DNA from: Silene noctiflora
Taxonomy: Eukaryota; Streptophyta; Magnoliopsida; Caryophyllales; Caryophyllaceae
DNA: 32,842 bases
Direction: 5' to 3'
NCBI GenBank assembly: GCA_009801015.1
Contig: VHZZ01000053.1
Location: forward strand, 93,230 to 126,071
Shown: positions 1-8,901 of the stretch, piece by piece
Layout of the letters: each line of letters opens with the position of its first letter
Numbering within the stretch: position 1 is the stretch's first letter
Translations under genes and position numbers: made by a program
Notes under the pieces: generated by a model
Databases searched by the model: none
What the model was told of the DNA's origin: nothing
Seen by the model: only the letters and a program-made list of their open reading frames with translations

Positions 1-125
1 ATTAAGCTCATAACACAAACTGTTAGCCCATTAATAAAGCAGATTTTTGGTGAGTCATTGTGTANCTTTAATATTTGTTTAACATTGTCTTAATATATGT
101 GCATAAAGCATAGTGGTAGTGTGGA

Positions 126-142
126 GTTGAATGGAGGGAGTA
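126..142. mobile_element. Right end of a Stowaway-like MITE
   Basis: GAATGGAGGGAGTA ending at a TA dinucleotide (141-142) is the inverted form of the TACTCCCTCCATTC terminus seen in Stowaway-type (Tc1/mariner) MITEs. A nearly identical end occurs at 3543-3558. The other end is not recognisable in 1-125, so the element is truncated or extends out of the window. Confidence 0.45.
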
Positions 143-143
143 T

Positions 144-150
144 TATATAA
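144..150 (+). promoter_or_regulatory. Candidate TATA box of the Apollo-like gene
   Basis: TATATAA followed by GG lies about 230 bp upstream of the ATG at 377. A start site 30 bp downstream would give a 5' leader of about 200 nt. It directly abuts a MITE terminus. No initiator element or transcript evidence is available, so this is a weak call. Confidence 0.35.
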
Positions 151-376
151 GGAGATTGCCCATTAAATTGGTTTCAGTATCCGAAAAAAATTGCCAATTT
201 GTGCACGAAAATAGAGAAATGGCGCCAATTTGAATATTTCACCCAAACCCAGTGATTGAAAGTTATCGGCAAAACACAAAGCATTTCCCCCAAAATTTGT
301 GCCAATTTTCCCCACCAATCTTCGTTTCTTCGTCGACGAAACTAGAAGTTTCCGGCATCGACATCGACAATTCGAC

Positions 377-1931
377 ATGGAAGGAGGAATGATATCAGTT
401 GACAGATGGTCTAAAGGAAGTTCAGCTTACTTTCTAACACACCTTCATTCTGATCACACTCGCGGACTCACTTCATCATGGTCCAACGGCCCTCTCTACT
501 GCTCTCGTACCACCGCTAAACTCTTCCCTCTCAAATTCCCCGATTTCGACCTCTCTTTACTTCGTGTCGTCGACATCGGTTCCTGGTTCAAACTCTCCCT
601 GTCTTCCTCTGTTCATGTCATGCCTATTCCCGCTCTCCACTGCCCTGGTTAATACCTACCTGTTACCTGTTACCGTTCTATTCAATTCTATTCGGCATTC
701 CGTCTTATTAGATCTATTTTTGTTTCGTTTCAGGTGCGGTTATGTTCTTGTTTAGGGGTGAGTTTGGACATGTGCTTTATACTGGTGATTTCCGCTGGGA
801 AATTGATGGAGATAAGTCTGAAAATGCGAGGAATATGCTTTTGAATGCTCTTGACGGTCACTGTCTTGATGTCTTGTATCTCGATAACACTTACTGTAAT
901 CCTGCTTACTGTTTTCCTACTCGCGATGTTGCTGCGCAACAGGTACTGACGTACTGTACAATACTACCAATTTCAATGGAAAAACGACTAATCAAAATGT
1001 CAAATCTACTGTATTATTTGCAGGTTATTGACATCATTACGTCTCACCCAGACCACGACATCATTATTGGAATTGACTCTCTTGGCAAGGAAGATCTATT
1101 GCTTTCTATTGCTGAATCCCTGAATATCAAGGTCTGTTCATTAGACAATTCTGAATCTATTAAATACATGCGTTGTTGATATCGGACATGCTGTGGTTCT
1201 AATACTTTGAATATTTTGTGGGACTCGGAAAGATATGGGTGTGGCCAGAAAGGTTGCAGACGATGCATCTGCTGGGTCTCCCTGACATCTTTACTACTCG
1301 GACTTGCCTGACAAGAGTGAGAGCTGTTCCTCGTTACAGTTTTAGCATCGACACTTTAGAGGCCTTAAACACAAGAAAGCCGACCATAGGGATTATGCCT
1401 TCCGGTCTTCCATGGCTTGTAAAATCCTTTGCCAGAGAAAAACAATCTTCTGCATCATCATGTCTTACAGTTGCCTCTACCAGCAGAAGGAAACCTCCGA
1501 GAGATGGGACACGTGTTGACCTTAACATGAAGTCTGTTGAGAGGGTTCATCAGTATGTGTACTCAGTTCCATATTCCGAACACTCATGCTTTCCTGAGAT
1601 TAAACATTTTTACGGTCTTCTTCAACCATCACATGTCAAAGGCATTGTGACAGTATCAGCATGGTATGTTGACCCTGTGTACTATCTTGGCCACCTCTTG
1701 AAAACGAACCTAGCAAACGAAATGAACAGCCTGAATCTCGAAACTCATGGAGAAGTTGAATCAAAGCTGAAGATGAAAAACAAGAACTTCAAAACTACTG
1801 GAAAGAAATACAGATCTTCTGATAAGTTTACTTCTGGAGTTCAGGTTCACAGGGTCAATTTGCAGAGGAAAACTCGCGGCATCAGAATTACAGAATGTGA
1901 TGATTCTGATTTTCCAGCTGCTAAAACCTGA
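377..1931 (+). CDS. Apollo/SNM1-like DNA-repair metallo-beta-lactamase (5' exonuclease family), 4 exons
   Basis: Coding exons are 377-647, 734-942, 1024-1131 and 1233-1931. All three introns are GT-AG, the phases join, and the total is 1287 nt (428 aa). The start at 377 is chosen because MEGGMISVDRW matches the beginning of the plant family; an in-frame ATG at 299 adds 26 residues that do not look like family sequence. The metallo-beta-lactamase signature HxHxDH is at residues 22-27 (THLHSDH), followed by HCPG at 88-91, YTGDF at 106-110, MPSGLPW around 251-257 and the late metal-site histidine in PYSEHSC (about residue 313). IWVWPERLQTMHLLGLP at the start of exon 4 is typical of plant Apollo-like proteins (Arabidopsis At1g27410 type). 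Family members are nuclear 5' exonucleases acting in cross-link repair or telomere-end processing; that role is inferred from the family. The C-terminal 70 residues are basic and poorly conserved. The acceptor of intron 3 (AG at 1231-1232) has a weak pyrimidine tract but restores the conserved K-IWVW junction. Confidence 0.93.
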
Positions 1932-2695
1932 ATTATGGATTTCGGTTGGACTCAGTTTTTGCAGAGCTAATTCAACACAGCTGTCATGGAAAGTTCAGTT
2001 CATTTTGGGAGGAAAATTTTGAGCAAATCACGATTCCTGTAAGCTTGTTAGTCAGCTACACCTTGTTGGATACACTCTTTTAAGTCTAAGGCGTACCTAC
2101 AGTAATATTTTGATTGGTTATTGTATCTAGAACTCGTTTAATCTTCCTCTAATCGAATCTTTGTATAGTTCTATACTCTCTCCATTCACATCAATTCCAT
2201 ATATATTTTTGCAACGCCGCAAAAATTAAGGAGGCAAAACATAGTTCTATACTCTCTACATTCACGCCAATTCTCATTACCGTTATATACACTGGTTTCA
2301 TCATCACCAAAGGCTCACCACAAATTTCAATCATCGGCTCACCGGAACCAACGCTATATAGTCAGTGAGTCAGTGACCAATTGTGGACAGAACCCAACAC
2401 CTAGCGCCAACAAATTGACTGCTGAACCGATACCTATTCCAACCCAACCCATATCATCTCCCACTCCCACACCTTGCTGTGGCGCTGAAATCAGCTCACT
2501 CAACCCGAACACAAACCTAACAACCCATAACAACTGTATGTCTCGACCGAATCGACACAAACTGATGCGTTACCAGATATTGGCTCAAACTGACAGATGA
2601 CCTGATAACGAATTAGGTTGATAATGGTACAAATAAGACTATTTTGACATTCATTTAAATTGTTTTCACTTGAAATTAAAATAAATGCACCTACG
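1932..2695. other. 3' flank of the Apollo-like gene and intergenic DNA
   Basis: The first 200-250 bp probably hold the 3' UTR; the AT-rich stretch around 2100-2200 would suit plant polyadenylation, but no single signal stands out. From about 2270 to 2600 the sequence is C-rich with an open frame of Pro/Thr/Asn codons that has no recognisable domain. I see no gene here. Confidence 0.5.
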
Positions 2696-3346
2696 AGGGC
2701 TCGTTTGGGACTCGGGTAATAGAAGCTAAAACTAGAAGAAATGAGAGGAGATTGGATCGTATCATACTATATATATTAATCTTCTAAGTCACCGTTAATA
2801 TGGCATTATACAATTTCATCAAGGATGACATGTTATCTCATGGGTAAATAAGAGCATCTTAAAACTAAAAAAAAATGATATACTATAATTCGCCAATTAA
2901 ATTATTTCCTAATTCAAGGGTATTGATTTTGTATAATAATTATCATTATCATTGTCTGACATTAAACTTTTTCATAAATTTAGATTTAATTTAATAAAAA
3001 AAAAACGTTATTTTAAAAAAAAAAACAAAAAAACAAAATATTCCTAACTAAATTTTTTTTCAATCCAATATAAAAGAAAGTCGATGTAAGAATAAATGGC
3101 TTTTTTTCGGGGAATAAATACCATAACAAAATATTTTATTTTATTTGCTTGAAAGTGACTTTTGTTATATGGGAAAGGTCAGTCCTAATTAATATTGTCA
3201 AAGAAACCTTTTATTTGATTGAAATTATGATTCACGAGTCAAATTACGGGTATTGTGTTCACATTCAATTAATTTTATATGCGTCAAATAAATATTTTTC
3301 ACTAATCTTTATATAAGGTTGAACTCACATGTCATACGAGTGTTGC

Positions 3347-3965
3347 TAGACCTGTCAAACGGGTCGGATAGGTCGGGCCGTGTCATACGGGCTGAGTCAG
3401 AAAACGAGTCGGGTTAAGGTTGGAATACAGGTAAAAAGGTAGTGTCCAACGCCTTTTTTCTACAATTCCTTCCATTCAATTTTTTTCTTCTCACTTCTCT
3501 AAAATGTGTGAGGAGTATTTTATTGAAGTGGGGATAAAACAATTGAATGGAGGGAGTATTTTTTAACTCGAGAAAATATTTTAAAAAAAATTAAAACATA
3601 TTTAATATTATTTAACAGGATAAACGGTTACATAAATTAATTTATTTTAATTATTATTTTATTATTAAAGAATACGAAAATTATATAATATTGGGTTTTA
3701 ATTATTAATTAAAAGTACAAAAACTAATTATTTTTTAATTATTATTTCAAAAATAAATATTAATATTTTAATAAAATTCTTGAATTATCTTTGACCTAAC
3801 AGGTCGACCGGTTCGAGTCGGGTTTTTTCCCTAAATTTGCGGGTCATTTCGAGTTTAGGTGAAACGGATCGTTAGTCGAGATTTTTCGGGTCTTGACTCT
3901 TGAGTCGTGAAAAAAAAGAGTCAGAAAGGTCGGGTTTTCGAGCCGGGTCAGAATTTGACATGTGT
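3347..3965. mobile_element. Degraded hAT-like TIR element
   Basis: TAGACCTGTCAAA at 3347-3359 pairs with TTTGACATGTGTA at 3953-3965 (11 of 13 positions). Just inside both ends are G/C-rich GGGTCGG-type motifs that contrast with the AT-rich surroundings (3361-3420 and 3800-3950). The flanking octamers AGTGTTGC and GGTGGTGT match at 5 of 8 positions, compatible with an eroded 8-bp hAT duplication but not proof. It has no coding capacity and lies within the Helitron-like insertion. Confidence 0.45.
3461..3558. mobile_element. Stowaway-like MITE, about 98 bp, nested
   Basis: TACAATTCCTTCCATTCAAT on the left mirrors ATTGAATGGAGGGAGTA on the right, and both outer dinucleotides are TA, as expected for a Tc1/mariner-type target. 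The body is short, AT-rich and non-coding. It lies inside the hAT-like element, so it is the most recent layer of the nest. Confidence 0.55.
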
Positions 3966-4456
3966 AGGTGGTGTTCTTAAGTTAGCAGGTTGTTTTGTTA
4001 TAATGTAGTCTTGGATAACGGGTCAAGTTTTAAGGGTTTACAACCCTGAAAAAACTGTTTAGTGCAGACAGAATTGCAATTGGGGTAAATTTGGTAGATC
4101 TACCTAATACTAAGTATAATAATAACGTTGAAATTTTTTTGTTAGAAAAGAGCCATCAATTTCAAAACTGTTACTGTTATTTAATACTTCCTCAAATTTT
4201 TTATTTCCTCATTTGCTTTATTATGGTCTCTAAGACAGAACTTTGACCATATTTTTCGACTTTTATATATTATATTTTTCATCAAAAAAAATATTTAGCA
4301 ACAAATATTTTGATAATAAGCGTAGATATTTTATTTTTATAAATTTTGTTTGTTATTCTTCAACATATTTACGGTCAAAGTTCGGAAACATTGGCCTTCA
4401 AAAAATGAATGAGAAGCTAAAAAAATAGAGTAAATATCAACAAAGTTTAAAACATA

Positions 4457-4484
4457 TCGTGAATTTCACGAGTTTAAAACTAGT
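4457..4484 (+). repeat. Helitron-type 3' terminus 1 (hairpin + CTAG|T)
   Basis: The 7-bp palindrome TCGTGAA-t-TTCACGA is followed 8 bases later by CTAG and then T. The tract GTTTAAAACTA is shared with the termini at 10453 and 31723. Confidence 0.6.
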
Positions 4485-5417
4485 ATAAGATAATTACTCG
4501 GGTAAGGAAATTAAAATTATACTAATCTTCCCCCATTTTCACTTGGGTTGTGCTTTTTCACATACGGATTTTACTCATTCACATCCTGTTTTTACAATTA
4601 TACCCTTATCATTTTTTTCCCTCGCTCAATCGATTTTTTCAACTCCCTCTCCTTCACCTCCCTCTGATGTGCTCCGGCCGACCATATTCCTTTGACCACC
4701 TCGCTCCCCCTGTCTGACGACAACCCGTCCTTCCCCGACCTCCCCAGCGTTCCCCAGCAATTTGTTTGGTATTGCACTTGCATAAACAAACAATTAAATC
4801 AGTGCTTTCTCATCTTAATTGTTTGGTACTCCGTACTACACTTGAAATTCCCTCCAAACAAGTTGTTTGGTACTAGTGTACAGTGTACTACACTTGAATT
4901 TTGGCATCATGTTTTTCTCTCTGAATTAATTTTGTTCAATAATGCGTAGACGGCGATGGTTGTAACTATGATGAGTTGAGTTATTGTTCAGTGGCAATGG
5001 AATCAATTATAATTGGAAATTTAGAAGGGTGAAACAATTAATTGGAGGATTATAATGCATTATTCAAGTTTGTAAAACAATTAGATTTGATTTTGGAGAA
5101 AAAACCTAATTTGTTTAAGTTTAGGAAAAAAGGGTATGATATGGAAAATTAATGAAAAAATGTATGTGAAAGAGTAAAGTTCGTATGTGAAAAAAGTAAT
5201 TCCGTTTCACGTTACTCCAGTAATAATTACTTCCCTCCCAAACGAGCCCTATATTTAATTTTGGATCGTATATAAGATAAAATATACCCGTCCTTCACTC
5301 ATTTCTTTATTCTTTCCTGGCAGCCCATAAATGCACGGGGACACAAAATATCTTTGTATGTGGACAAAATAAGTGGGCCCCGCTAGTGTTCATATTAAAG
5401 CTAATAGTGTATTTATG

Positions 5418-5593
5418 ACTGCCCTCCCTCATTCATGGTAGTCGGATTTTCTTTCTTCTTTCCTTTTTTGCTAAGTTTTGTGTGGACCAAATTCAATTGA
5501 ATGTGAGGTAGTGTGTTTTGTGTGATCCAAAATCATTTTCTTATTTCTCGTGCAAAATGAAAGGGGGAAGAAATCAATGAATAAGAGGGAGTA
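5418..5593. mobile_element. Stowaway-like MITE, about 175 bp
   Basis: The left end (CTGCCCTCCCTCATTCATGG, from about 5419) and the right end (CAATGAATAAGAGGGAGTA, ending 5593) are imperfect inverted copies of the CTCCCTC...TTCATTG terminus. The right boundary is TA; the left boundary is diverged. Non-coding. Confidence 0.45.
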
Positions 5594-6025
5594 TCTTGAT
5601 ATCTTGACCCAACGCAACTAGTTACTTAATGATTACCCAACATAAAGTGTAATCAACCTGAACCCTCAACAACCCGAGACAAACTAAACCCAATATAACC
5701 TGATCCTATTAGACCCGATGTACAAGTATAACCAACCTAGGTGACTCGATTACCAATTCTACGGTCCTCAATGCTCACTTGCTCAGCTATTGAATAGTCT
5801 AGGTTCCTGAATGTACTGTTGTTAACTCTGTTGATTGACACAACAATTAATCAGTGGTGGGCTCATGAGGTCTACAAGTCAACATTATTTGTTTGGTTGC
5901 CGTTCACAATGGGGTAATTGTAGTCGTCTATTTTGACTTTTAGTCTTCCTAGGCTTCTAGTAAACCATTCTTCGTTCCCAAATTCTCGTTTAAGACGGGT
6001 GCTATCCGTCTGTTTTGACGTTTAC

Positions 6026-6033
6026 TATATATA
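6026..6033 (+). promoter_or_regulatory. Candidate TATA box of the S-receptor-like kinase
   Basis: TATATATA lies 66 bp upstream of the chosen ATG (6099). It would place transcription start near 6060, downstream of the alternative ATG at 6015, which supports 6099 as the true start. Promoter activity is inferred. Confidence 0.45.
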
Positions 6034-6098
6034 CATGTGTTTTGTTATTCTTAACTGACCCTGAAAAAACAAACATTTGGCCTTCTTGTTTGTATGCC

Positions 6099-8549
6099 AT
6101 GGAAAACTTGTATGGTCTATGTTTCAAGCTTTATAATCTCACATTAATTTTATCATTCATAATTCCTTTGGCATCTGGTTTGGACAGGATTACGGTAAAC
6201 AACTCGATCTCCGGAGACGAAACAATAATCTCAGCAGGAGGAAACTTTAAGCTTGGATACTTTCAACCTGGTAAATCTTCCAACTGGTATATTGGTATTT
6301 GGTACAACAAAATTTCAGTACAAACTGTAGTTTGGGTAGCTAACCGAGTTAACCCCATCTTAGATAAACATAAGTATGAGCTAAAATTGTTAGATGGGAA
6401 CTTGGTTCTTACAGATGGGGGGCCAAAATCGCCACCCATTTGGTCGACAGACTTGAATTCGACAACCAGGAAATCTGTACAGGTAGTTTTACTCGATTCA
6501 GGAAATCTTGTTCTTACAGACGGACCTAATACGAGTGAGCCGCTTTGGCAGAGTTTTGAAAATCTTACTGATACTTGGCTTCCTAGTGGTAAGATTGAGT
6601 ATAACAAAAAGACTAAAAAAAGTCAGCATCTTTCTTCTTGGAAAAATGCGGACGATCCGTCCCCTGGTCTTTATACGCTTGAGATAATTCAGGAGGAAAA
6701 AGAATATGTTATCAAGTGGAATGAAACGAAACAATATTGGAGTAGCGGACCATGGAATCCAGAACAACAGATTTTCAGCTTAGTCCCTGAGATGAGGTTG
6801 AACTTCCTGTACAACTTCAACTTCACTGATAATGCGAATGAGACCTACTTCAGTTTCAATCTTTACAACCCTGCAATTATTTCGAGGTTTGTTATGGATA
6901 CTTCTGGAGTGATTAAGACAATGACATGGCTCGGGAATTCCCAAGATTGGAATCAGTTTTGGTCTGAACCTAAGCAACAATGTCAAGTGTATGCTTATTG
7001 TGGAACTTTTGGTAGTTGTACTCAAAATTCATTGCCATTTTGTAGCTGTTTACAAGGGTTTGAGCCCGAGTCCAATATTGATTGGGGTTTGAGTGATTAC
7101 TCAGGGGGATGCCAAAGGAGGACTCCATTGGGATGTGGAACTTCAAACAACGGAAAAGCTAGAGACCGATTCTTTGTTTATAAAGAAATTGCGTTGCCTG
7201 AAAATGCAAAAACTGCAGCGGCCTCGAGCTTGCAGGAATGTGAATTAGCTTGTTTGAATAATTGCAGCTGTAATGCTTATTCATATGATAATAGTGAGTG
7301 TTCTGTTTGGTTTGGTGAACTATTGAACTTTCAACAACTTTCTGAGGGTGATCCTAGCGGCAAAATGCTTTATCTTAAGCTGGCTGCCTCGGAATTTCCA
7401 AGCAAGAGTAAAACAAAATTGATTGTCGGCATTGCTGCTGGAATTGTTGCCCTGATATTGGTCATTTTAGGACTGCTGTTAGCTCGACGTCGTAGGCAAA
7501 AAGCACAATATTCTGAGTCTAAAACTCCGGTTGAAGGTTCACTGATAGCGTTTGGGTATAAGGAAATACAAATTGCCACAAAGAATTTCTCAGAGAAACT
7601 AGGAGGAGGAGGATTTGGGTCTGTCTTTAAGGGAACATTGCCCGATTCATCTGTCATTGCTGTGAAGAAGTTGGAAAGTTTTAGCCAAGGCGAGAAACAA
7701 TTCCGAACTGAGGTTAGTACAATTGGGACAGTTCAGCATGTTAATCTTGTTCGACTTCGTGGGTTTTGCTCAGAAGGGGCTAAAAAGCTACTGGTTTATG
7801 ATCATATGGAAAATGGGTCTTTGGACTACCATCTTTTCCCTGACAAAAACAATACAACATTGGACTGGCCGAAAAGATACCAAATTGCTCTTGGCACAGC
7901 AAGGGGATTAGCATATCTACATGAGAAATGTCGAGATTGCATTATTCACTGTGATATCAAACCAGAAAACATACTTCTGGATGCTGAATTCTGCCCTAGA
8001 GTAGCTGACTTTGGGTTGGCGAAACTTGTTGGNCGAGATTTTAGCAGGGTCCTTACCACTATGAGAGGAACAAGAGGGTACCTAGCCCCAGAATGGATTT
8101 CAGGGATAGCAATAACAGCCAAAGCAGACGTTTTTAGTTACGGAATGGTGNTNTTTGAACTGTTATCAGGGCATAGGAACATCCAACTATTAGGGGATGG
8201 AAGAATCAAGTTTTTCCCAACTTGGGCTACGAGCAAAATAGCTGAAGACGGAGATATCATGACTATATTAGACCCTAGACTGGAAAGCAATGCTGATGCA
8301 ACTGAGGTAATGAAGATATGTAAACTCGGTTGTTGGTGTATTCAGGATGATGAATATCATCGGCCGTCAATGGGTCAAGTGGTTCAAATACTTGAGGGTG
8401 TTTTGGACGTGAATATGCCTCCTATTCCAAAGTCTATCCAGGTTTTTAATGAAAATGATGATGAGCAGGTTATGTTCTTCACCGAGTCGTCCTCCGGCCA
8501 AAGTTCACAAACAAGGAACACTTCCTCAGTTGCTTCTTCTTCATCATAA
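6099..8549 (+). CDS. G-type lectin S-receptor-like serine/threonine kinase (SD2 / At2g19130-like)
   Basis: Intronless, 816 aa. The start at 6099 (GCCATGG context) puts a signal peptide first (about 1-27, LTLILSFIIPLASG); the frame also opens at 6015 but the added 28 residues would displace the signal. Domains: bulb-type lectin about 28-147 (WYIGIWY, VVWVANR, LLDGNLVL, LLDSGNLVL); S-locus glycoprotein region about 180-290 (SSGPWN); EGF-like CQVYAYCGTFGSC about 295-321; PAN/apple about 345-427; transmembrane about 440-462 followed by RRRR; kinase about 498-767. Kinase landmarks are GGGGFGSV, AVKKLE (Lys523), HCDIKPEN (Asp619), DFG (Asp637) and LAPEW. Cys replaces Arg before the catalytic Asp, so it is a non-RD kinase. 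Ambiguous bases: the codon at 8031-8033 is GGN, Gly whatever the base; 8151-8153 is NTN, probably Leu by family. The family acts at the plasma membrane in immune or stress perception; the ligand is unknown. Ser-rich tail. Confidence 0.95.
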   Translation: MENLYGLCFKLYNLTLILSFIIPLASGLDRITVNNSISGDETIISAGGNFKLGYFQPGKSSNWYIGIWYNKISVQTVVWVANRVNPILDKHKYELKLLDGNLVLTDGGPKSPPIWSTDLNSTTRKSVQVVLLDSGNLVLTDGPNTSEPLWQSFENLTDTWLPSGKIEYNKKTKKSQHLSSWKNADDPSPGLYTLEIIQEEKEYVIKWNETKQYWSSGPWNPEQQIFSLVPEMRLNFLYNFNFTDNANETYFSFNLYNPAIISRFVMDTSGVIKTMTWLGNSQDWNQFWSEPKQQCQVYAYCGTFGSCTQNSLPFCSCLQGFEPESNIDWGLSDYSGGCQRRTPLGCGTSNNGKARDRFFVYKEIALPENAKTAAASSLQECELACLNNCSCNAYSYDNSECSVWFGELLNFQQLSEGDPSGKMLYLKLAASEFPSKSKTKLIVGIAAGIVALILVILGLLLARRRRQKAQYSESKTPVEGSLIAFGYKEIQIATKNFSEKLGGGGFGSVFKGTLPDSSVIAVKKLESFSQGEKQFRTEVSTIGTVQHVNLVRLRGFCSEGAKKLLVYDHMENGSLDYHLFPDKNNTTLDWPKRYQIALGTARGLAYLHEKCRDCIIHCDIKPENILLDAEFCPRVADFGLAKLVXRDFSRVLTTMRGTRGYLAPEWISGIAITAKADVFSYGMVXFELLSGHRNIQLLGDGRIKFFPTWATSKIAEDGDIMTILDPRLESNADATEVMKICKLGCWCIQDDEYHRPSMGQVVQILEGVLDVNMPPIPKSIQVFNENDDEQVMFFTESSSGQSSQTRNTSSVASSSS

Positions 8550-8792
8550 GGAACTACTCACTCCATTACAGTTAGTCCCAACATCTTTTTACATATAAAT
8601 ACCCACTCTTTTTTTTGCCAATAGATATCAGTTTATAAATATTTTTACTGCAGTTTAATATTATATACTTGCTCCGTACCCATAAAGATAAACAAATGAT
8701 TGAGACGGACATAGACATATAGTGAGTAGTATATTTGTAATAATGTATGAACTTATGTTTTTTTTGGGACATTACATTTTATTAGCGAAGTT

Positions 8793-8901
8793 TTAGAGAA
8801 CAATGTTTACTATGTATACATACATAATGAATTTGGACATTGAGGAAGTGGTGTTTTATGCTTATAGGAATTAACCTGTTAGAGAACAATGTTTACTATG
8901 T
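8793..8901. repeat. Direct repeat pair, 23 bp perfect, offset 86 bp
   Basis: TTAGAGAACAATGTTTACTA followed by TGT occurs at 8793-8815 and again at 8879-8901, with 63 bp between. It may be a local duplication or a footprint of a transposition event; no element is recognisable in the 63-bp spacer. Confidence 0.7.

Larger units (their letters stand above)
2720..4495 (+). mobile_element. Insertion with a Helitron-type 3' terminus
   Basis: The insert inside the TIR element ends with a perfect 7-bp hairpin (TCGTGAA, one-base loop, TTCACGA; 4457-4471) followed by GTTTAAAACTAG and a T at 4484. This fits the Helitron rule of a short hairpin close to a CTRR terminus, with insertion before T. A plausible 5' end is A/TCATACTATATATATTAATC at 2761-2781, which would make the Helitron 2762-4483. 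The outer limits used here (2720-4495) are set by the flanking ACTCGGGTAA repeats. Helitrons do not duplicate targets, so either the repeat has another origin or the boundaries are more complex. No Rep/helicase coding sequence is present, so it is non-autonomous. Confidence 0.5.
2696..5250. mobile_element. TIR-type DNA element with perfect 15-bp ends, interrupted by a large insertion
   Basis: AGGGCTCGTTTGGGA at 2696-2710 is repeated as its exact reverse complement at 5236-5250. Subterminal inverted similarity continues inside the right part: about 4553-4593 (CTTTTTCACATACGGATTTT) pairs with 5155-5196 read in reverse. The direct repeat ACTCGGGTAA occurs at 2710-2719, next to the left terminus, and again at 4496-4505, so the DNA between looks like an insertion that separated the left terminus from the body. 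Without it the element is about 0.77 kb and carries no coding sequence, so it is a MITE-like non-autonomous element. I see no clear target-site duplication (flanks CCTACG and ATATTT), and the superfamily is not assigned. Confidence 0.6.
5251..6098. other. Intergenic DNA and promoter region upstream of the receptor kinase
   Basis: Contains a Stowaway-like MITE (5418-5593), then a stretch of degenerate ACCCGA/AACCTGA motifs (about 5605-5760) resembling internal sequence of plant DNA transposons, then about 300 bp leading into the receptor-kinase gene. No additional gene is visible. Confidence 0.5.

Noticed and set aside
2373-2600. Pro/Thr/Asn-rich 75-codon open frame on the plus strand
   Set aside because: Low-complexity composition, no domain, and no splice or promoter context; probably chance in C-rich DNA.
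6015-6098. Upstream in-frame start of the receptor kinase
   Set aside because: Overlaps the candidate TATA box and would bury the signal peptide; the ATG at 6099 has better context and family agreement.
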